DNA of 64,000 nt from Dromiciops gliroides (GCF_019393635.1 NC_057861.1:721654232-721718231); one strand, 5' to 3'. Shown: positions 45,941-57,164, counted from the first letter of the stretch. Notes: generated by a model from the letters alone, not told the origin. Numbers and translations: made by a program.

Positions 45941-46104
45941 GCCTCCCCCAACCCACTAACAATAATGAACACTAATGAGGATTTGTGATGGATTGGGTCT
46001 TGGCTAGGACTATACTTTCAAAGAGTTTCACTAAGAGCAGCAGAACTAAGTGGAGAAGGGCTCTCACATATTTTATTGTGTGCTGTTTTTTTTTTTTTTT
46101 TTAC

Positions 46105-46309
46105 CTCCTTCTGGAGTTTGAAAAGAAATTGGAGTACTTTCTGGCCCAGCACCTTTGGAATTGTAAGCTAACACTGTTAACTTGAATTCACTAAAAGGAT
46201 CTAGTGAAGGAACCATTCCATAGCTTCTGTCTCCAGGCAATCTTATACTTTTTACTTCTTGGGGGAATTTCCTTTCATCCAATCTGCTTCTCGTTTTCCA
46301 CCAATTGAT
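46105..46309 (-). CDS. CHL1: CHL1 exon: C-terminal half of FN3 domain 3
   Basis: The 205-nt exon encodes INWWKTRS at its start, GMVPSLDPFSEF in the middle and GPESTPISFQTPEG at its end. It matches human CHL1 closely, including the F-strand LTVLAYNSKGAG. The acceptor is TTTATTTCAG. The donor is GT followed by about 17 A residues, so it lacks the usual G at +5. The phase is 0 at the start and 1 at the end, joining the exon at 44145 through a split Val codon. The open frame across all 68 codons shows that the gene is intact on this side of the damaged neighbour. Confidence 0.94.
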
Positions 46310-46429
46310 CTGAAATAAAAATGATAATCCATTGTCATACTTTTCCTCTATATAATTGTTGAAACCTATTGAATAAGATTTATTTTGAAAGCAAGAATAT
46401 TCTTATGCAACTATTAGGGGAGTAAAACA

Positions 46430-46545
46430 CTGATATCCTCTTAATGTCCATGAACTCTGTCTTTTGAATTTCTGTCCCATGTAACATTAATTAGGGTACT
46501 GTTATAAAATGTTAGCTGTTACTGACAAAGGAGCTGCATCAGGAT
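46430..46545 (-). CDS. CHL1: CHL1 exon with disrupted reading: N-terminal half of FN3 domain 3
   Basis: The acceptor TTTTACAG precedes 46545, and the segment to CAG at 46430 is 116 nt, exactly the length needed between the flanking phases. It begins YPDAAP, matching human YPDTAP. Further on, in a shifted frame, it reads NSTLINVTW and KDRVHG, matching human NSTLVKVTW and KDRVHG, and the last bases GGATATCAG match GYQ. The direct frame meets TAA at codon 15 because of one extra base, apparently in a TTTT run near 46506; one base is missing in the TTAAG near 46440. The base after CAG is T, so the expected GT donor lacks one G. A donor shifted by one base (CA/GTGTTT) is possible. Skipping this exon would put the next one out of frame. 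Either the gene is damaged or, more likely, the assembly has homopolymer errors here. Confidence 0.8.
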
Positions 46546-46698
46546 CTGTAAAACACAAAAAAAAAATAGAATTCCATATGAGCATGCTGTTAATATTAAA
46601 GTGAAATCAATAAGATTCTTCTCAAAATCTATTCCTATAATATATTTAAACCAGGGAGGGAGAGACTTCTGAAAATATTTTTAAAATTAAAATACTTC

Positions 46699-46845
46699 GG
46701 GCAGCTAGATGGTGAAGTGGTTTAAAGCAGCCGCCCTGGACTCATGAGTACCTGAGTTTCAAATCCGGCTTCAGGACACTTGACATTTACTAGCTGTGTT
46801 ACTCGTGGGCAAGTCACTTAACCCCCATTGCCTAAAAAAAAAAAT
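46699..46845 (+). mobile_element. tRNA-derived SINE with extra single bases
   Basis: GGCAGCTAGATGG head and GCAAGTCACTTAACCCCCAT tail, with duplication AATACTTC at 46691-46698 and 46846-46853. Compared with the other copies it has unusual extra bases: GAGTTTCAAATC, CTTCAGGACAC and GTGTTACTCGTGGGC. The short, exact duplication suggests it is not old, so these may be sequence errors. Confidence 0.93.
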
Positions 46846-47043
46846 AATACTTCAAAACTACTATATTCTTTATCTATATTCAAATGTTTACAATAATATC
46901 TATAAGTATAATTTATATAATATGTATAATTTTATATAGTGATGTAACAATAATGGAAAAACTATTGATGCTTTGAGGTATAATGGATGGGATCTTGCTC
47001 ATTCCCAAAGGGCACTTCCTTTAAAAAAGTAATTATTAAACAG

Positions 47044-47255
47044 AGGCAGCTTGGTGGCTGAGTGACTGAGCATTGAAACTGACGTTAGGAATACCTGAAT
47101 TCAAATTCTCCTTGTGACTTTGGGCAAAGTCACAACCTCTTTCAATATCAGTTTCCTTAACTGTAAAATGGAGATTATACTTAACACCTACTATACTGGG
47201 TTGTTTTTGAAAATAAATTAGATGACATGTGTACTACCGTTTGGCCAGCTTAAAG
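47044..47255 (+). mobile_element. CORE-SINE/MIR-type element with SINE-like head
   Basis: GGCAGCTTGGTGGCTGAG head, then GTGACTTTGGGCAAAGTCAC, CAGTTTCCTTAACTGTAAAA and the tail CTATACTGGGTTG. Confidence 0.75.
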
Positions 47256-48429
47256 TTTTATAAAGGCGAGTTATCATAATAATGATTATTACGTGCACGT
47301 GGAATATTAGTACTACAAAATACCTGATTCTGAACCATAAAATATTCTAGGCACTTAGAAAGGTAAAAAGATAAACATAACATAGCCTTTGCCTCTAAGT
47401 TTGTAATCTAAGAAATCCCTCCAAGGATTTATAGCTTCAACATATATAACATAGTCACTCCCCCCCTTTTCCCACTAGATCAAATTACATGAAAATTTAG
47501 ACATTGCCTATATATTCACTGCCGTTTTTTCACTTGGAAAATTATAATCAAGATTGATTTGGGCATGAACTTTTATCCATAGATGGCAGCGGGTAGATGA
47601 TAGAAAATTGAGTACATTCAAACATTTGATTTGGAGAATCTTACAGAAGTCCTACAACGTGCATCAAAAAAGCTATATTGCATAAAAACAAGTTATTCAT
47701 AGTTGTACTATCTTGTGGAAATGATACTATCCAGTATTTTATTTTCTTTTGATTTTATTTCTCTTTATCTTAGAGTGACAGGGTATGATAACCATCCTCA
47801 GAATCTCAAAGACCCCAGTTCACCTCCTACATATGATACATATTGTCCCTGTGACCTTGGAGAAATATTTTTTCTCTCAGTATATTCAAATTAGATTATA
47901 AATATGTATCCATATATGCACATATATGTATATATCTAAGATTATAAATTATACAGCAGATACTGATCTGCATTAGAAAATTTCCTCAATGAGAATTCCT
48001 CAAACTAGCTCTAATTATTTTTAGCATATTAATATCTGCTCCCTCTGCATTACATAGCTGATTGCATTGAATCAGTAATGAGGTACAAAAATACTATTGT
48101 GTGAAAAATTAATTTTAATTGAATAACAGTATTATCCAGGAGGTTAATACATTTTATGGGCACTTGGCTGTATAAATTTAAGTTATGGAGCTGTAAAATT
48201 GTTCCTAAGATCATCAAGATAATTTTAAGAAGAAATGGAACAGATTATTTTTTGGAACATGGAATACTAGAGTCCATATTTAACAAAATAAAACAACAAA
48301 AACTGTAAACACTCAAAAATGTTTGTTATTAAATACAAATTAGTCAAAATGCAATTTATAAGTTTTTTAGAAACATTTGACATAATTTTTTATAATCAAT
48401 CTCTACTTAATAAGAGAACAGATGAAGAA

Positions 48430-48600
48430 ATAGAAGGAACCCTAGAGTTTATCTAGACCAACCTTTACATTTTGTAGTTGTGGAAACTGAGACCAAAAGA
48501 AGATAATAGACTGACAAAGATCCCTCAGGTAGTAAGAGACAGAACTGTAATTCGAAGTCAGGAACTGTGAAACCCAGTTCAGTGTTCTTTGCATAGCAAC
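48430..48600 (-). mobile_element. CORE-SINE/MIR-type element
   Basis: GAGTTTATCTAGACCAACC, GTGGAAACTGAGACCAAAAG and GTAATTCGAAGTCAGG. Confidence 0.7.
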
Positions 48601-48783
48601 GCAGATACAGTTAGCAGTTATAGGTGAGACAAGAACTCAGCTCTAGTGACTCTCAGTCCAGATCTTCCAACCACATCTCACAAGATCTTGTTACATCAGT
48701 TTTGAAGGTTCAGCACAGACTTATTCTGACACACTATTTAAATATTGCTTAATATTTCCTTTCTTTAAAAAGGCTTATAAGAG

Positions 48784-48940
48784 GAGGCAGCTAGGTGGCG
48801 CAGTGGATAAAGCACCAGCCCTGTATTCAGGAGGACCTGAGTTCAAATCCAGCCTTAGACACTTGACACTTAGTAGCTATGTGACCCTGGGCAAATCAGT
48901 TAACCCTCATTGCCCTGCAAAAATAAAAAAAAGGGGGGGG
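48784..48940 (+). mobile_element. tRNA-derived SINE with target-site duplication
   Basis: GGCTTATAAGAG at 48772-48783 and 48941-48952. The tail ends in A then about 10 G, an odd end. A 7SL pseudogene starts immediately after the second duplication copy. Confidence 0.95.
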
Positions 48941-48952
48941 GGCTTATAAGAG

Positions 48953-49222
48953 TGGACCTGGTGGCATATGCACATATTCCTTGCAACTGTGGAGGTTCAG
49001 AATGGTGGATTGTTTGAGTTTGGGTTTGCAGTAGGGTTAAAGCCCATTTGGGTGATCACTTCAAGACCAGAATGGATTTGCTGAGACACCAGGCTGTCCA
49101 AAGAGGGGTAAACTGGTCCAGGTTGGAAGCTAAGAAGGTCATGGCTTCTGTGCTGATCAGCAGTAAGGTCAGATCTATGAGTGATTGTTGCACTTTTTGA
49201 CTAGATAAGATAGAAAAAGAGT
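48953..49222 (+). pseudogene. 7SL (SRP) RNA pseudogene
   Basis: About 270 bp align with most of the roughly 300-nt signal recognition particle RNA in order. GGTGGCATATGC matches the 5' domain GGTGGCGCGTGC; ACACCAGGCTG and AGAGGGGTAAACTGGTCCAG match the central ACCACCAGGTTG and GGAGGGGTGAACCGGCCCAG. GTGCTGATCAGCAGT matches GTGCTGATCAGTAGT, and GTTGCACTTTTTGACTAGA covers the 3' domain, followed by AGAAAAAGAG. Divergence is heavy, so it is a retrocopy rather than a working gene. Marsupials have no Alu/B1-type SINEs, so this derives from the RNA itself. Confidence 0.85.
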
Positions 49223-50006
49223 AATATCTATCTATCCCACCTGTGTGCATGTGTATATATTATAAATAGAAAGATAGATGATAGATAATGACATATAAAT
49301 ATATAATATATAATGATATATATAATACATGTGAGAATATAGATACATATATACATATACACTGATATGTATGTATATTTATTAAAAGTTTTAAATTATT
49401 AAATTAGTGTCCTTAGAAAACTATTGAATGAGTAGATATCAAGCAAGGGATAAGACTTTCTAAATAAATAAGTCTAATTAGTTTAATAAGTCCGATACCT
49501 CCAAAAAGAGATTTATACAATAATATCTCATTTATTAGACATTGGTAGGGAAATGGTTATTTATAAGTGAATTTTCTAGATAACTGAAAATTATCGAGTT
49601 CAAATGAAATAATTTTTAAGTTATACATTTTTTACAGATTTTTAAAAAAAATATCTCATACATACTCTTGTCTTAAATAGATAACACTAAAAATAATTTA
49701 AACCTTTTTTGATGCCTTATGTTAAGAAAAACCTCATTGTACTGAATGCTAATTTAATTCCATCTCCTTTTTTTAGTTTTTATCTTCTTTTGTACTGTCA
49801 TTATTTCATATGGTGTCATTTTGTCTCTCTCAAATAGCCTCTTCTAAGCTCATATTTCTTACAGACGATTGATTTTAATCAATTGTGAGTTAGGAAACAA
49901 GATAAGTAAGCTTAAGTTTTTTATGGGTAAAACAACAACAGTACCTTGAATCAGGCTATGATGCTAACAGAGTGAGGGATCAGTATTGGTTTAGAAGTGC
50001 CAAGGT

Positions 50007-50175
50007 TTTGGGGTAGCTAGGTGGCGCAGTGGATAAAGCACCCGCCCTGGATTCAGGAGGACCTAAGTTCAAATTCGTTCTCAGTCACTTAACACTTACT
50101 AGCTGTGTGACCTTGGGCAAGTCACGTAACCCCCATCACCCCACAAAAAGAAACAAACAAACAAACAAACAAAAA
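50007..50175 (+). mobile_element. tRNA-derived SINE with target-site duplication
   Basis: TGCCAAGGT at 49998-50006 and 50176-50184; tail of repeated CAAA units. Confidence 0.95.
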
Positions 50176-50934
50176 TGCCAAGGTATGGAGAAATATCAAA
50201 TTGCTTTTCACTCTAAAATGATTTGCATCTTCTCTTTTGCTTCAGGAAAATAATTTCAGAATCAAAAAAATTCAAAAGTCATTAAATAAATCCATTTCTG
50301 AATGATTATTCTAAATACAATGTATAGCACCAGTGGTATACAAGACATAGCTGGGCTGTTGCCACCATATAATCATAAATTCTATTTTTAAACCCTTTTA
50401 TAAAACTTTACATTTATGCCTAGGTGATTCTATCTTCTTTGATTCCACTCACAGTCCTCAGAGTCATAGCTTGAATCTTTTGAATTTTTGTTATACTTTT
50501 ATCTTACTCTACTGTTTGTCCTTTGAAATTTTGATTTCACTGGTTGAGGGAACTCCCAGTAAGGGAATTCCTTCAATCAGTGAAGGTCAGTAACTATTTC
50601 AAAATAATAGTCTTGTGGATGCTCCTGAGGAACTGAGCGATTCAATATCTTGAATAGGGTCAAAAAGCCAGTGTGTCAAGGGCAGGTTAAGATACCATCT
50701 TACATTTACTCCCTCAAGGAAAATTGGAAGTTGGAGGAAAAGAAAAGAAGGAGAAATGCATGCCCATCAACGTTGCCTAAGCCTTTTGTCCCTGTTTTAC
50801 TCCAAGAATATTATATTTAGGAGAGTCAAGAAAACTATTAGTATGTGTATTGTGTGCTGGCACCAAAAGTACACAGAAATTGAAGTAAGAGGAGTCAGTT
50901 CAAATCCTGGATCTACAACACAGATGGCTTAAAG

Positions 50935-51110
50935 ACGAGAGAGAGACAGAGAGACAGAGACAGAGACAGAGAGTGAGAGAGAGAGAGAGAAAGAGAGAGA
51001 GATGAAGGAAGGAAGGAAGGAAGGAAGGGAAGGAAGGAAGAAGGAAGGAAGGAAGGAAGGAAGGAAGGAAGGGACAGGAAGGAAGGAAGGAAGGAAGAAG
51101 ATAGACATTT
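50935..51110. repeat. (GA)n(GGAA)n purine tract
   Basis: GAGAGAGACAGAGAGACAGA-type sequence to about 51003, then GGAA units to about 51098. Minus-strand frames over it are artefacts. Confidence 0.97.
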
Positions 51111-52050
51111 AGATAGATGATAGATACATAGATACATAGACCTCTGATTTCATTAGTAGAAGGACTTTCCCAGTGAACAAACTATTTCAAACTTATGAAC
51201 CTGTGTAAAGCAGCATCTATTCTATAACACACAGTTTTATGGAGTTTTGGGGACATAAAAGAAAAAAATATATATTACCCAAGATCACAGTAAGTATGTC
51301 TCAGAGGAAAGTCTTGAACCGATATAGACATGATTCTGGGGGCAGTTTTTCCTTATTATCTGAATATGCACGAATTATTTAAATTAGTAAGCAATGTCTA
51401 AAGCACAAAATCCCTTATTTAAAAAAAAATAAGAAATAGCCCACCTGTAAGGGACTACCAAAATATCAGGCTGCATCAGATATAAATTAATTCACACTAT
51501 AAGGTAGGGATAAAGGGAAGTTTTATGTCTATCTTAGGGACCAACAAGGGCATTCTTAAGGTAAAGTGTGAAGAGTCTAATATCAGCTTACCAATTTTAC
51601 TGACTTTTGAAAACAATCACAGAGTGTGCTAGACTCATTTCACATCAAAAATAGTAAGACTGCTTTTTGCTTTTTGCCTCTAATATGTGATCTTAGCTCA
51701 CATGGACATCTTGTCTGAGGAAGGAGCTATAGGAAGCACATTTTATTTTCTGTTGCCCTTAAAAATCTAGATTTCTCTTTTACAACCAAATTTAACTCAA
51801 GACACAAAGGCTCTTTATAATATAAAGCTATTGACACAAAAGGCTGAATAATTCCATCACCACAATTTTTGAGGCATCATTACATGGAAGTATGCTACCT
51901 TCTCTTTCTCAAAAAGGCAAAATAGGGTTAGTGGTCAAGGCAATATCATATGGAAATTAGGTATTAATAAAGAGATGGGGAAGGCAGCTTGGTGCCTTGA
52001 ACAGGAGAAAGAAGTTAAAGCTATGAGACTTGAATTCCAATTGCATCTCT

Positions 52051-52189
52051 GTTGGGAGCAGCTAGAGCACTGGCCCTGGATTCCAGAGGACCTGAGTTCA
52101 AATTTGACTTCAGACTTTTGAAACTTACTTGCTGTGTGATCTTGGGCAAGTCATTCACTTAACCCTCATTGACCTTGGGGGGGGGGGGG
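52051..52189 (+). mobile_element. tRNA-derived SINE with target-site duplication
   Basis: ATTGCATCTCT at 52040-52050 and 52190-52200. About 15 bp of the head (TGG...GATA region) are missing; the tail is a run of 13 G. Confidence 0.93.
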
Positions 52190-52779
52190 ATTGCATCTCT
52201 CTTATTTACTGCTTCTCTACTGTTGGTTGTCACTTAAACTTCCTGGGCCTGTTTCCTCTCTTATAAAATGAGGAGGTTATACTATGTGGCCTCTGAAGTC
52301 TCTTAAAATTTTAAATCTATGATTATATGAAGATTGTCATGTCTTCCCCATAAGTTTTTAAATAGGAAAGAGTCATCTAGGATGACAAGTCTCATCTCCT
52401 CTTATTACAAGACTGGATTTAGCCAGAGTAGTTGTAATTGGGTACTGCCAGTTCCAGCCTGTAAGGTCTAGAATTTGCTTTCTTTGTTTTCAGCAACATA
52501 TGACAAAGGTTTTTCATCAAAAAGTTTCTGACAATCTCATTTACTCAAGGTTAAAAACTTAGTAAATTTCCAAATTTATATTTTTGAAAAATGAAATATT
52601 TAAATTCCTGAACTGTGTTTGTTTGGACATAAATTTTTCTATCGAGAAGACATATTTTTCACCTGGAAGGTTAGATAATTTCATGTATTTCATTGGAAAA
52701 TATGTTTTGACTCTGATCATGGAAGGCCAAACCTGAAATTACCCATGACTGCTTGTACAGTAGGATGGTATTTCACAGA

Positions 52780-52965
52780 CACAAAGATTTAGAACTAGAG
52801 GGTCAGAGTTCATCTAGTCCAAAATCTGTGATATTACAGATGGTGAACAAGAGACCCAGAAGAGATAATTGAATGGTCCATGGTTATACAAGTAGTATAT
52901 TCAGGTAGAATGTGAATTGGAACCTGTCTCCTGAGTTCAAATCTAGCATTCTCTACTGGGAATTA
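52780..52965 (-). mobile_element. CORE-SINE/MIR-type element
   Basis: AGAGTTCATCTAGTCCAAAA, TACAGATGGTGAACAAGAG and GGTCCATGGTTATACAAG. Confidence 0.65.
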
Positions 52966-53198
52966 TGAAGAATACATATTTTCAAAAAATATCCAAATTG
53001 AAATATTAAAAATACAAAATATTTTAAACAAAGTTAGAATTAAAAGCAAACATTGTATCTAATTAATAAAGAATGTTGTTGTTTTTCAGTTAATCTTTGG
53101 TATACCACAAAGACTATGGTACATAGTACTAGAGTCAGCAGGTAATATCACATCTTAATTTTTTTTTTCATTTTTTTGCCCTCTCCAACTATATTTTA

Positions 53199-53348
53199 GT
53201 TTTAGGGTTTTTTGTTTGGTTTTGTTTTTGCAGGGTTAAGTGACTTGCCCAGGGTCACACAGCTAAGAAGTGTCAAGTGTCTGAGGCCGGATTTGAAATC
53301 AGGTTCTCCTGAATCCAGGGCCGGTGCTCTATCCACTGCGCCACCTAG
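53199..53348 (-). mobile_element. tRNA-derived SINE with target-site duplication
   Basis: TCCAACTATATTTTA (53184-53198) and TCCAACTAGATTTTA (53349-53363), one difference; the insertion lost the last bases of the head. Confidence 0.95.
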
Positions 53349-53363
53349 TCCAACTAGATTTTA

Positions 53364-53610
53364 AAGTTTTGGAACAGGGACTATCTAATCACCTTACCCT
53401 TTTTTTTTGCAGTTTTTTTATCATTTTATTTAATTTCTTTGAGGGCAGGGGAACTATATTTCATTCTGTTTCTAGTTGCATCCCCATTACTTAATATATA
53501 GTGAGTATTTTATATAGTCTTGTTGAGCTGACTGTCTGATTTTTGTGCCCTTCCTTAAATGACCAGGACAGTGTGATTTGGACAGAAGTAGGAATTCAAT
53601 AAATATTGTC
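53364..53610 (+). mobile_element. L2 LINE 3' end
   Basis: TTGAGGGCAGGGGAACTATA, CCCCATTACTTAATATATAG and AATTCAATAAATATTGTC. The SINE above lies in its 5' part. Confidence 0.6.
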
Positions 53611-53689
53611 ATTAATGATGTTTAAAATATCCTTAAAATATTTCAAGTACTTATAAGTTTCAAATTAATTCTGAAAAGAAATAACTTAC

Positions 53690-53912
53690 AGTCTTCTCCA
53701 GTATAAACAGTTATGGTCTGAGGCTCAGGCCCAGAGCCTAATTGATTGATAGCTTGAACTTTGACATCATAAGGAGTAAAGACAGATGAGGTCATCACTC
53801 GTAAGGTATTATCTGTGGCCAATTCATCGGACCATTCTGACGGGACTCCTTGTTGTTTCCATGTCACTCTGTACTCTAATCCTGGTCCATTTCGTTCCAT
53901 AGATTTCAGTGG
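53690..53912 (-). CDS. CHL1: CHL1 exon: second half of FN3 domain 2
   Basis: The 223-nt exon encodes about 74 residues beginning PLKSMERNGPGLEYRVTW and ending VYTGED plus one base of the next codon. It carries the C strand (GLEYRVTW), the tyrosine-corner strand (PYDVKVQAIN) and the closing turn (QLGSGPEPQ) of an FN3 domain. The acceptor is TTTTCATAG before 53912 and the donor is GTAAGT after 53690. The exon starts in phase 0 and ends in phase 1 (T of a Tyr codon). The human protein, as I recall it, has an N-H-T glycosylation sequon where this one reads DNT, so that site seems absent here. All residues are open and the match to human CHL1 is close. Confidence 0.94.
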
Positions 53913-54239
53913 CTATGAAAAGAACCAAGAAAGGCACTGTCATCTTTGATGATAGAATCACAAAACTGCATCTTAAGAGGTAAGCAGTGTAGTAAAGAAG
54001 AGGAAAATTCAGCCCCAAAGTCATTAAGGCCCACTTCTGATACCAATGAGACATATTGACTACATGTCCTTGGAAAAGTCACCTATCTAATCCTCCCAGG
54101 TATGGAGTGGGGGTGGGGGCAGGGGCGGGGAAAGGGGATTTCTATTGAGGAGCTTCCTAAACCAATTCAAACACAGTTCAGAAATAAGTGAGTATGATAT
54201 CAATGAAAATCCAATCTTGAGCTTATTCCTTTGAGACAG

Positions 54240-55360
54240 CTAGAAACAAGACGTGTTGAGCTAAAGTTCTGTCCTGGCCTTATTTTTCTCTCTTTATTCT
54301 CTAACTTGATATTCTCCAACTCTATTGAGATAGGCTCAATTAACCTCTCTGTGTAAATGAGTCCCAGCTCTTTATATCCAGCCCCAGTGTTTCCCCAAAA
54401 TCTACTCTCACATGATCAACTATTTATTAGACATTTTGACAAAGAGGCATCTCAAACTCAATGTGTGTCCAAAACAAAATTAATTTTCTCCCAAATGTCT
54501 TGTTCTTCTGAACATCTTTCTATCTGTTAAGGTCACAGCCCTTGCTTGATGACCTATGCTCATAACCTCAGTGTCATACTCCCAATTCTTACTCTTATGA
54601 TTATACTTGTTCAATCTGCTGACAGATCCTGTCCTTTCTACATTTACCACATCACATATCTGTCCCCCTTCTTTTTACTCATAAAACCACAATCCTAGTT
54701 CAGGCCCTCATAACCTCTCTGCTAGGATATAACGATAGCCTTCTCATTGGTCTCTTTGCTTCAAGTCTCTCCCCACTTGAATCCATCCTAAAAATAACTC
54801 CCAGGAATCTCCCTCAAGTAGAAGTCTAACTATTTTGCCTCCTGGCCCCATTCAATAAACTCCAGTGACTCCCTATTACTTGTAGGTCCAAATAATAAGT
54901 CTTCTCTTCATAATGTGCCCCTTCCTATCTTATAGCCTGCTTACACATCACTGTCCTTGATATACTCGATTGTCAGGACACACTGACCAACTTGTGGTTT
55001 TTCATATATATGACTTGATTTCAGATCTGTGCTTTTGCACTGCTTAGCCCCCCCTGGCTAGAATACCTCACCTCATCATCTCAGCCTCTTAATATCCATA
55101 GATTCCTTTTAAATTCACCTCAAGTGCTATTTTCTGCAGGAGACCTTTCCTGGTTACCCTGACTCCTAGTTCTTTACATTCTGAAGTTACTTCATGCATA
55201 CTTTCAATGTATCTTTCATATACTTACATGTAAGTTATAATTAGAGTGTAAGCCGCCTGAGAGAGCATTCCCCATTTTTTTTCTTTACATTGTTAGTGCT
55301 TGGCAAAATACTAGGTATATCATGATTACTGATTGTTGTTGATCGCTTGACTTTTAAACA
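54240..55360 (+). mobile_element. L2 LINE, 1.1 kb, most complete LINE of the window
   Basis: Ordered landmarks: TTCAATAAACTCCAGTGACT, CCCTATTACTTGTAGGTCC, TAATGTGCCCCTTCCTATC, GGAGACCTTTCCTGGTTACC, AGAGTGTAAGCCGCCTGAG and GTTAGTGCTTGGCAAAATAC. This is the 3' third of L2, diverged, with no long open frame. Confidence 0.8.
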
Positions 55361-55450
55361 GTTCCTGAAGACTAGTTGATTTGAAACTATTTTCTTTAAA
55401 AGTTTGAACTTCCAGAAACCCTGTCCTCCAGAGGTTCTCCTATGTTATTA

Positions 55451-55594
55451 TGTTTTTTCAGGGCAATGAGGGTTAAGTGACTTGCCCAGGGTCACACAGC
55501 TAGTAAGTATGTCAAGTGTCTGAGGCCGGATTTGAACTCAGGTCCTCCTGAATCCAGGGCCAGTGCTTTATCCACTGCACCAGCTAGCTGCCCC
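55451..55594 (-). mobile_element. tRNA-derived SINE
   Basis: Full length; TCTCCTATGTTATT before and TCTCCTATATTATT after form a duplication with one difference. Confidence 0.95.
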
Positions 55595-56339
55595 TCTCCT
55601 ATATTATTTAATGTACTTTGCCAGTCAATTTGGGTGGGCTGCCACCAAGTACTGTATGACTTGGCTCATGATGTCTCCTAACAGAATGACTTTACACAGA
55701 TGGGGTTAACTCAACCATAGGTGATGAAAAAATACCTCTCCATTTTAATATGATTTTCTATAAAATTAGAACTCAACTAAAACAAAAACGTTCAATGCTA
55801 ATAATAGTTATATTTCATATATTGAAAATGATCAAATAGACTGAGAGGTGAAGAAATATGAATACCAAAACACAATTTACATACCTCTCTGAATTTCCTC
55901 ACTTATTCATCTTAAAACTCTCTCTTTCTACCCTGCAGCTTTAGACCTTTAATTCTTTCTCTAACTTAGAGAGTTTCAGTACTAACACATGGTTTCCTGT
56001 GCTGAGAGTTAAAATCCCCTGAGGCTATTCCCATCCATAGAAATGTAATTTCAACCATCTTTACTTAGCTATTGAAATAATTCCCTAGAGGATTTTAGCT
56101 ACCTTCATTTCAGAAGTCTATCTACCTCATCCTTCCACATGGCTTAGTAGGAAAAAAATACATCCGTGGATCACTTTTTCTGTAAGTTCTAAGTCGGAAG
56201 AGTTTTTGTTAACCTATTTTTCCCTGCTGCCTATCTTTGAAGCCAGAAGTTGTGGAAATCCTGATTTGCATTATTATGGTTTAACTTTCTACATTGTGTG
56301 CCACAAATGCCATCACATCCTTAGTAATGATTCAGGCAA

Positions 56340-56600
56340 GGTTCCTGCTCACTGACTTGTTGTGGGTGTGTTTGTGTGTGTGTGTGAGTTTAAAGGAAAC
56401 ATTTTAAAAATGTTTGTATATCTATAAGTACAAACATGCACACATACATATATACTGTATGTTTATGTATATATGCATGTGTATGCACACACAAATAATA
56501 TACAGACCCACATGTATACACACATATATATGTGTGTATATGTGTGTGGAGTGGGGGCAGGAGGAGTGGAAGTATTTACATATATGCATATGTGTATTTA
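56340..56600. repeat. (TG)n, (CATA)n low-complexity tract
   Basis: TGTGTGTGTGTGAG, then mixed ATACATATATA and CACACATATATATGTGTG sequence; the 102-codon minus frame over it is an artefact. Confidence 0.9.
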
Positions 56601-57164
56601 CATATTGATATACTTCTTTATAGGTATATAAAGAGAGAGAATATCTAGGGAGAATATAATTTAGCTTTAAAACAGGGATATAATATGATTTCACAAGAGC
56701 AAGGCTAAATAGAAAAACAAAAATTTTCATTCAGTTTCCCACTGATCATTTATATGCCTTCATATGATAGACAGCATCTCCCAAGGATTCCAAAGAAAAA
56801 TATGAAAGCAATACATATGTGAGCAAAGGTCATTGATATGGTTTACTTCAATAAAATATATTGAAATATGATTTCCTTCCTGCCTTATAAAATTCAACTA
56901 TATGCTTTCAAAATTAAGATTGGGGAGAAATATTCATGAATAGTATTTATAATGGCAGCCCTGTAAAGCATACTTCTAGATCTATATGATGCTCTAGAAT
57001 CTCTATGATTCTGCATTAAGAAAGTGAACTTCCCTGATTCCATCAGGTATTTGTGTTTTACCCTCCAAAAATGACTTAGTATTCTTGCTCGTAGCTGAGG
57101 ATAAACGTGCCCAGAACTCCCTTAGGATAGCTAACATAGGCCAATTCAGTCTCTGCTTCAATAA

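Larger units (their letters stand above)
44146..46104 (-). other. CHL1 intron, SINE-dense
   Basis: GT(A)n...TTTCAG intron of 1.96 kb containing four SINE copies and an L2 3' end. The poly-A directly after the donor is the plus-strand T run at 46086-46102. Confidence 0.85.
46546..53689 (-). other. CHL1 intron
   Basis: GTAAGT...TTTTACAG intron of 7.1 kb. Contents: SINEs, MIR-type copies, a 7SL pseudogene, a purine microsatellite and an L2 3' end. I looked through it for a second, intact copy of the 46430-46545 exon and found none. Stretches 47.3-48.4, 49.4-49.97, 50.2-50.9 and 51.1-52.0 kb show nothing recognisable. Confidence 0.8.

Noticed and set aside
46546-53689. A second, intact copy of the damaged CHL1 exon, which would make 46430-46545 a decayed duplicate
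   Set aside because: I searched the intron by eye for the expected complement (GYQ, KDRVHG, VTW wording) and found only the copy at 46430-46545. A computed search could still find a diverged one.
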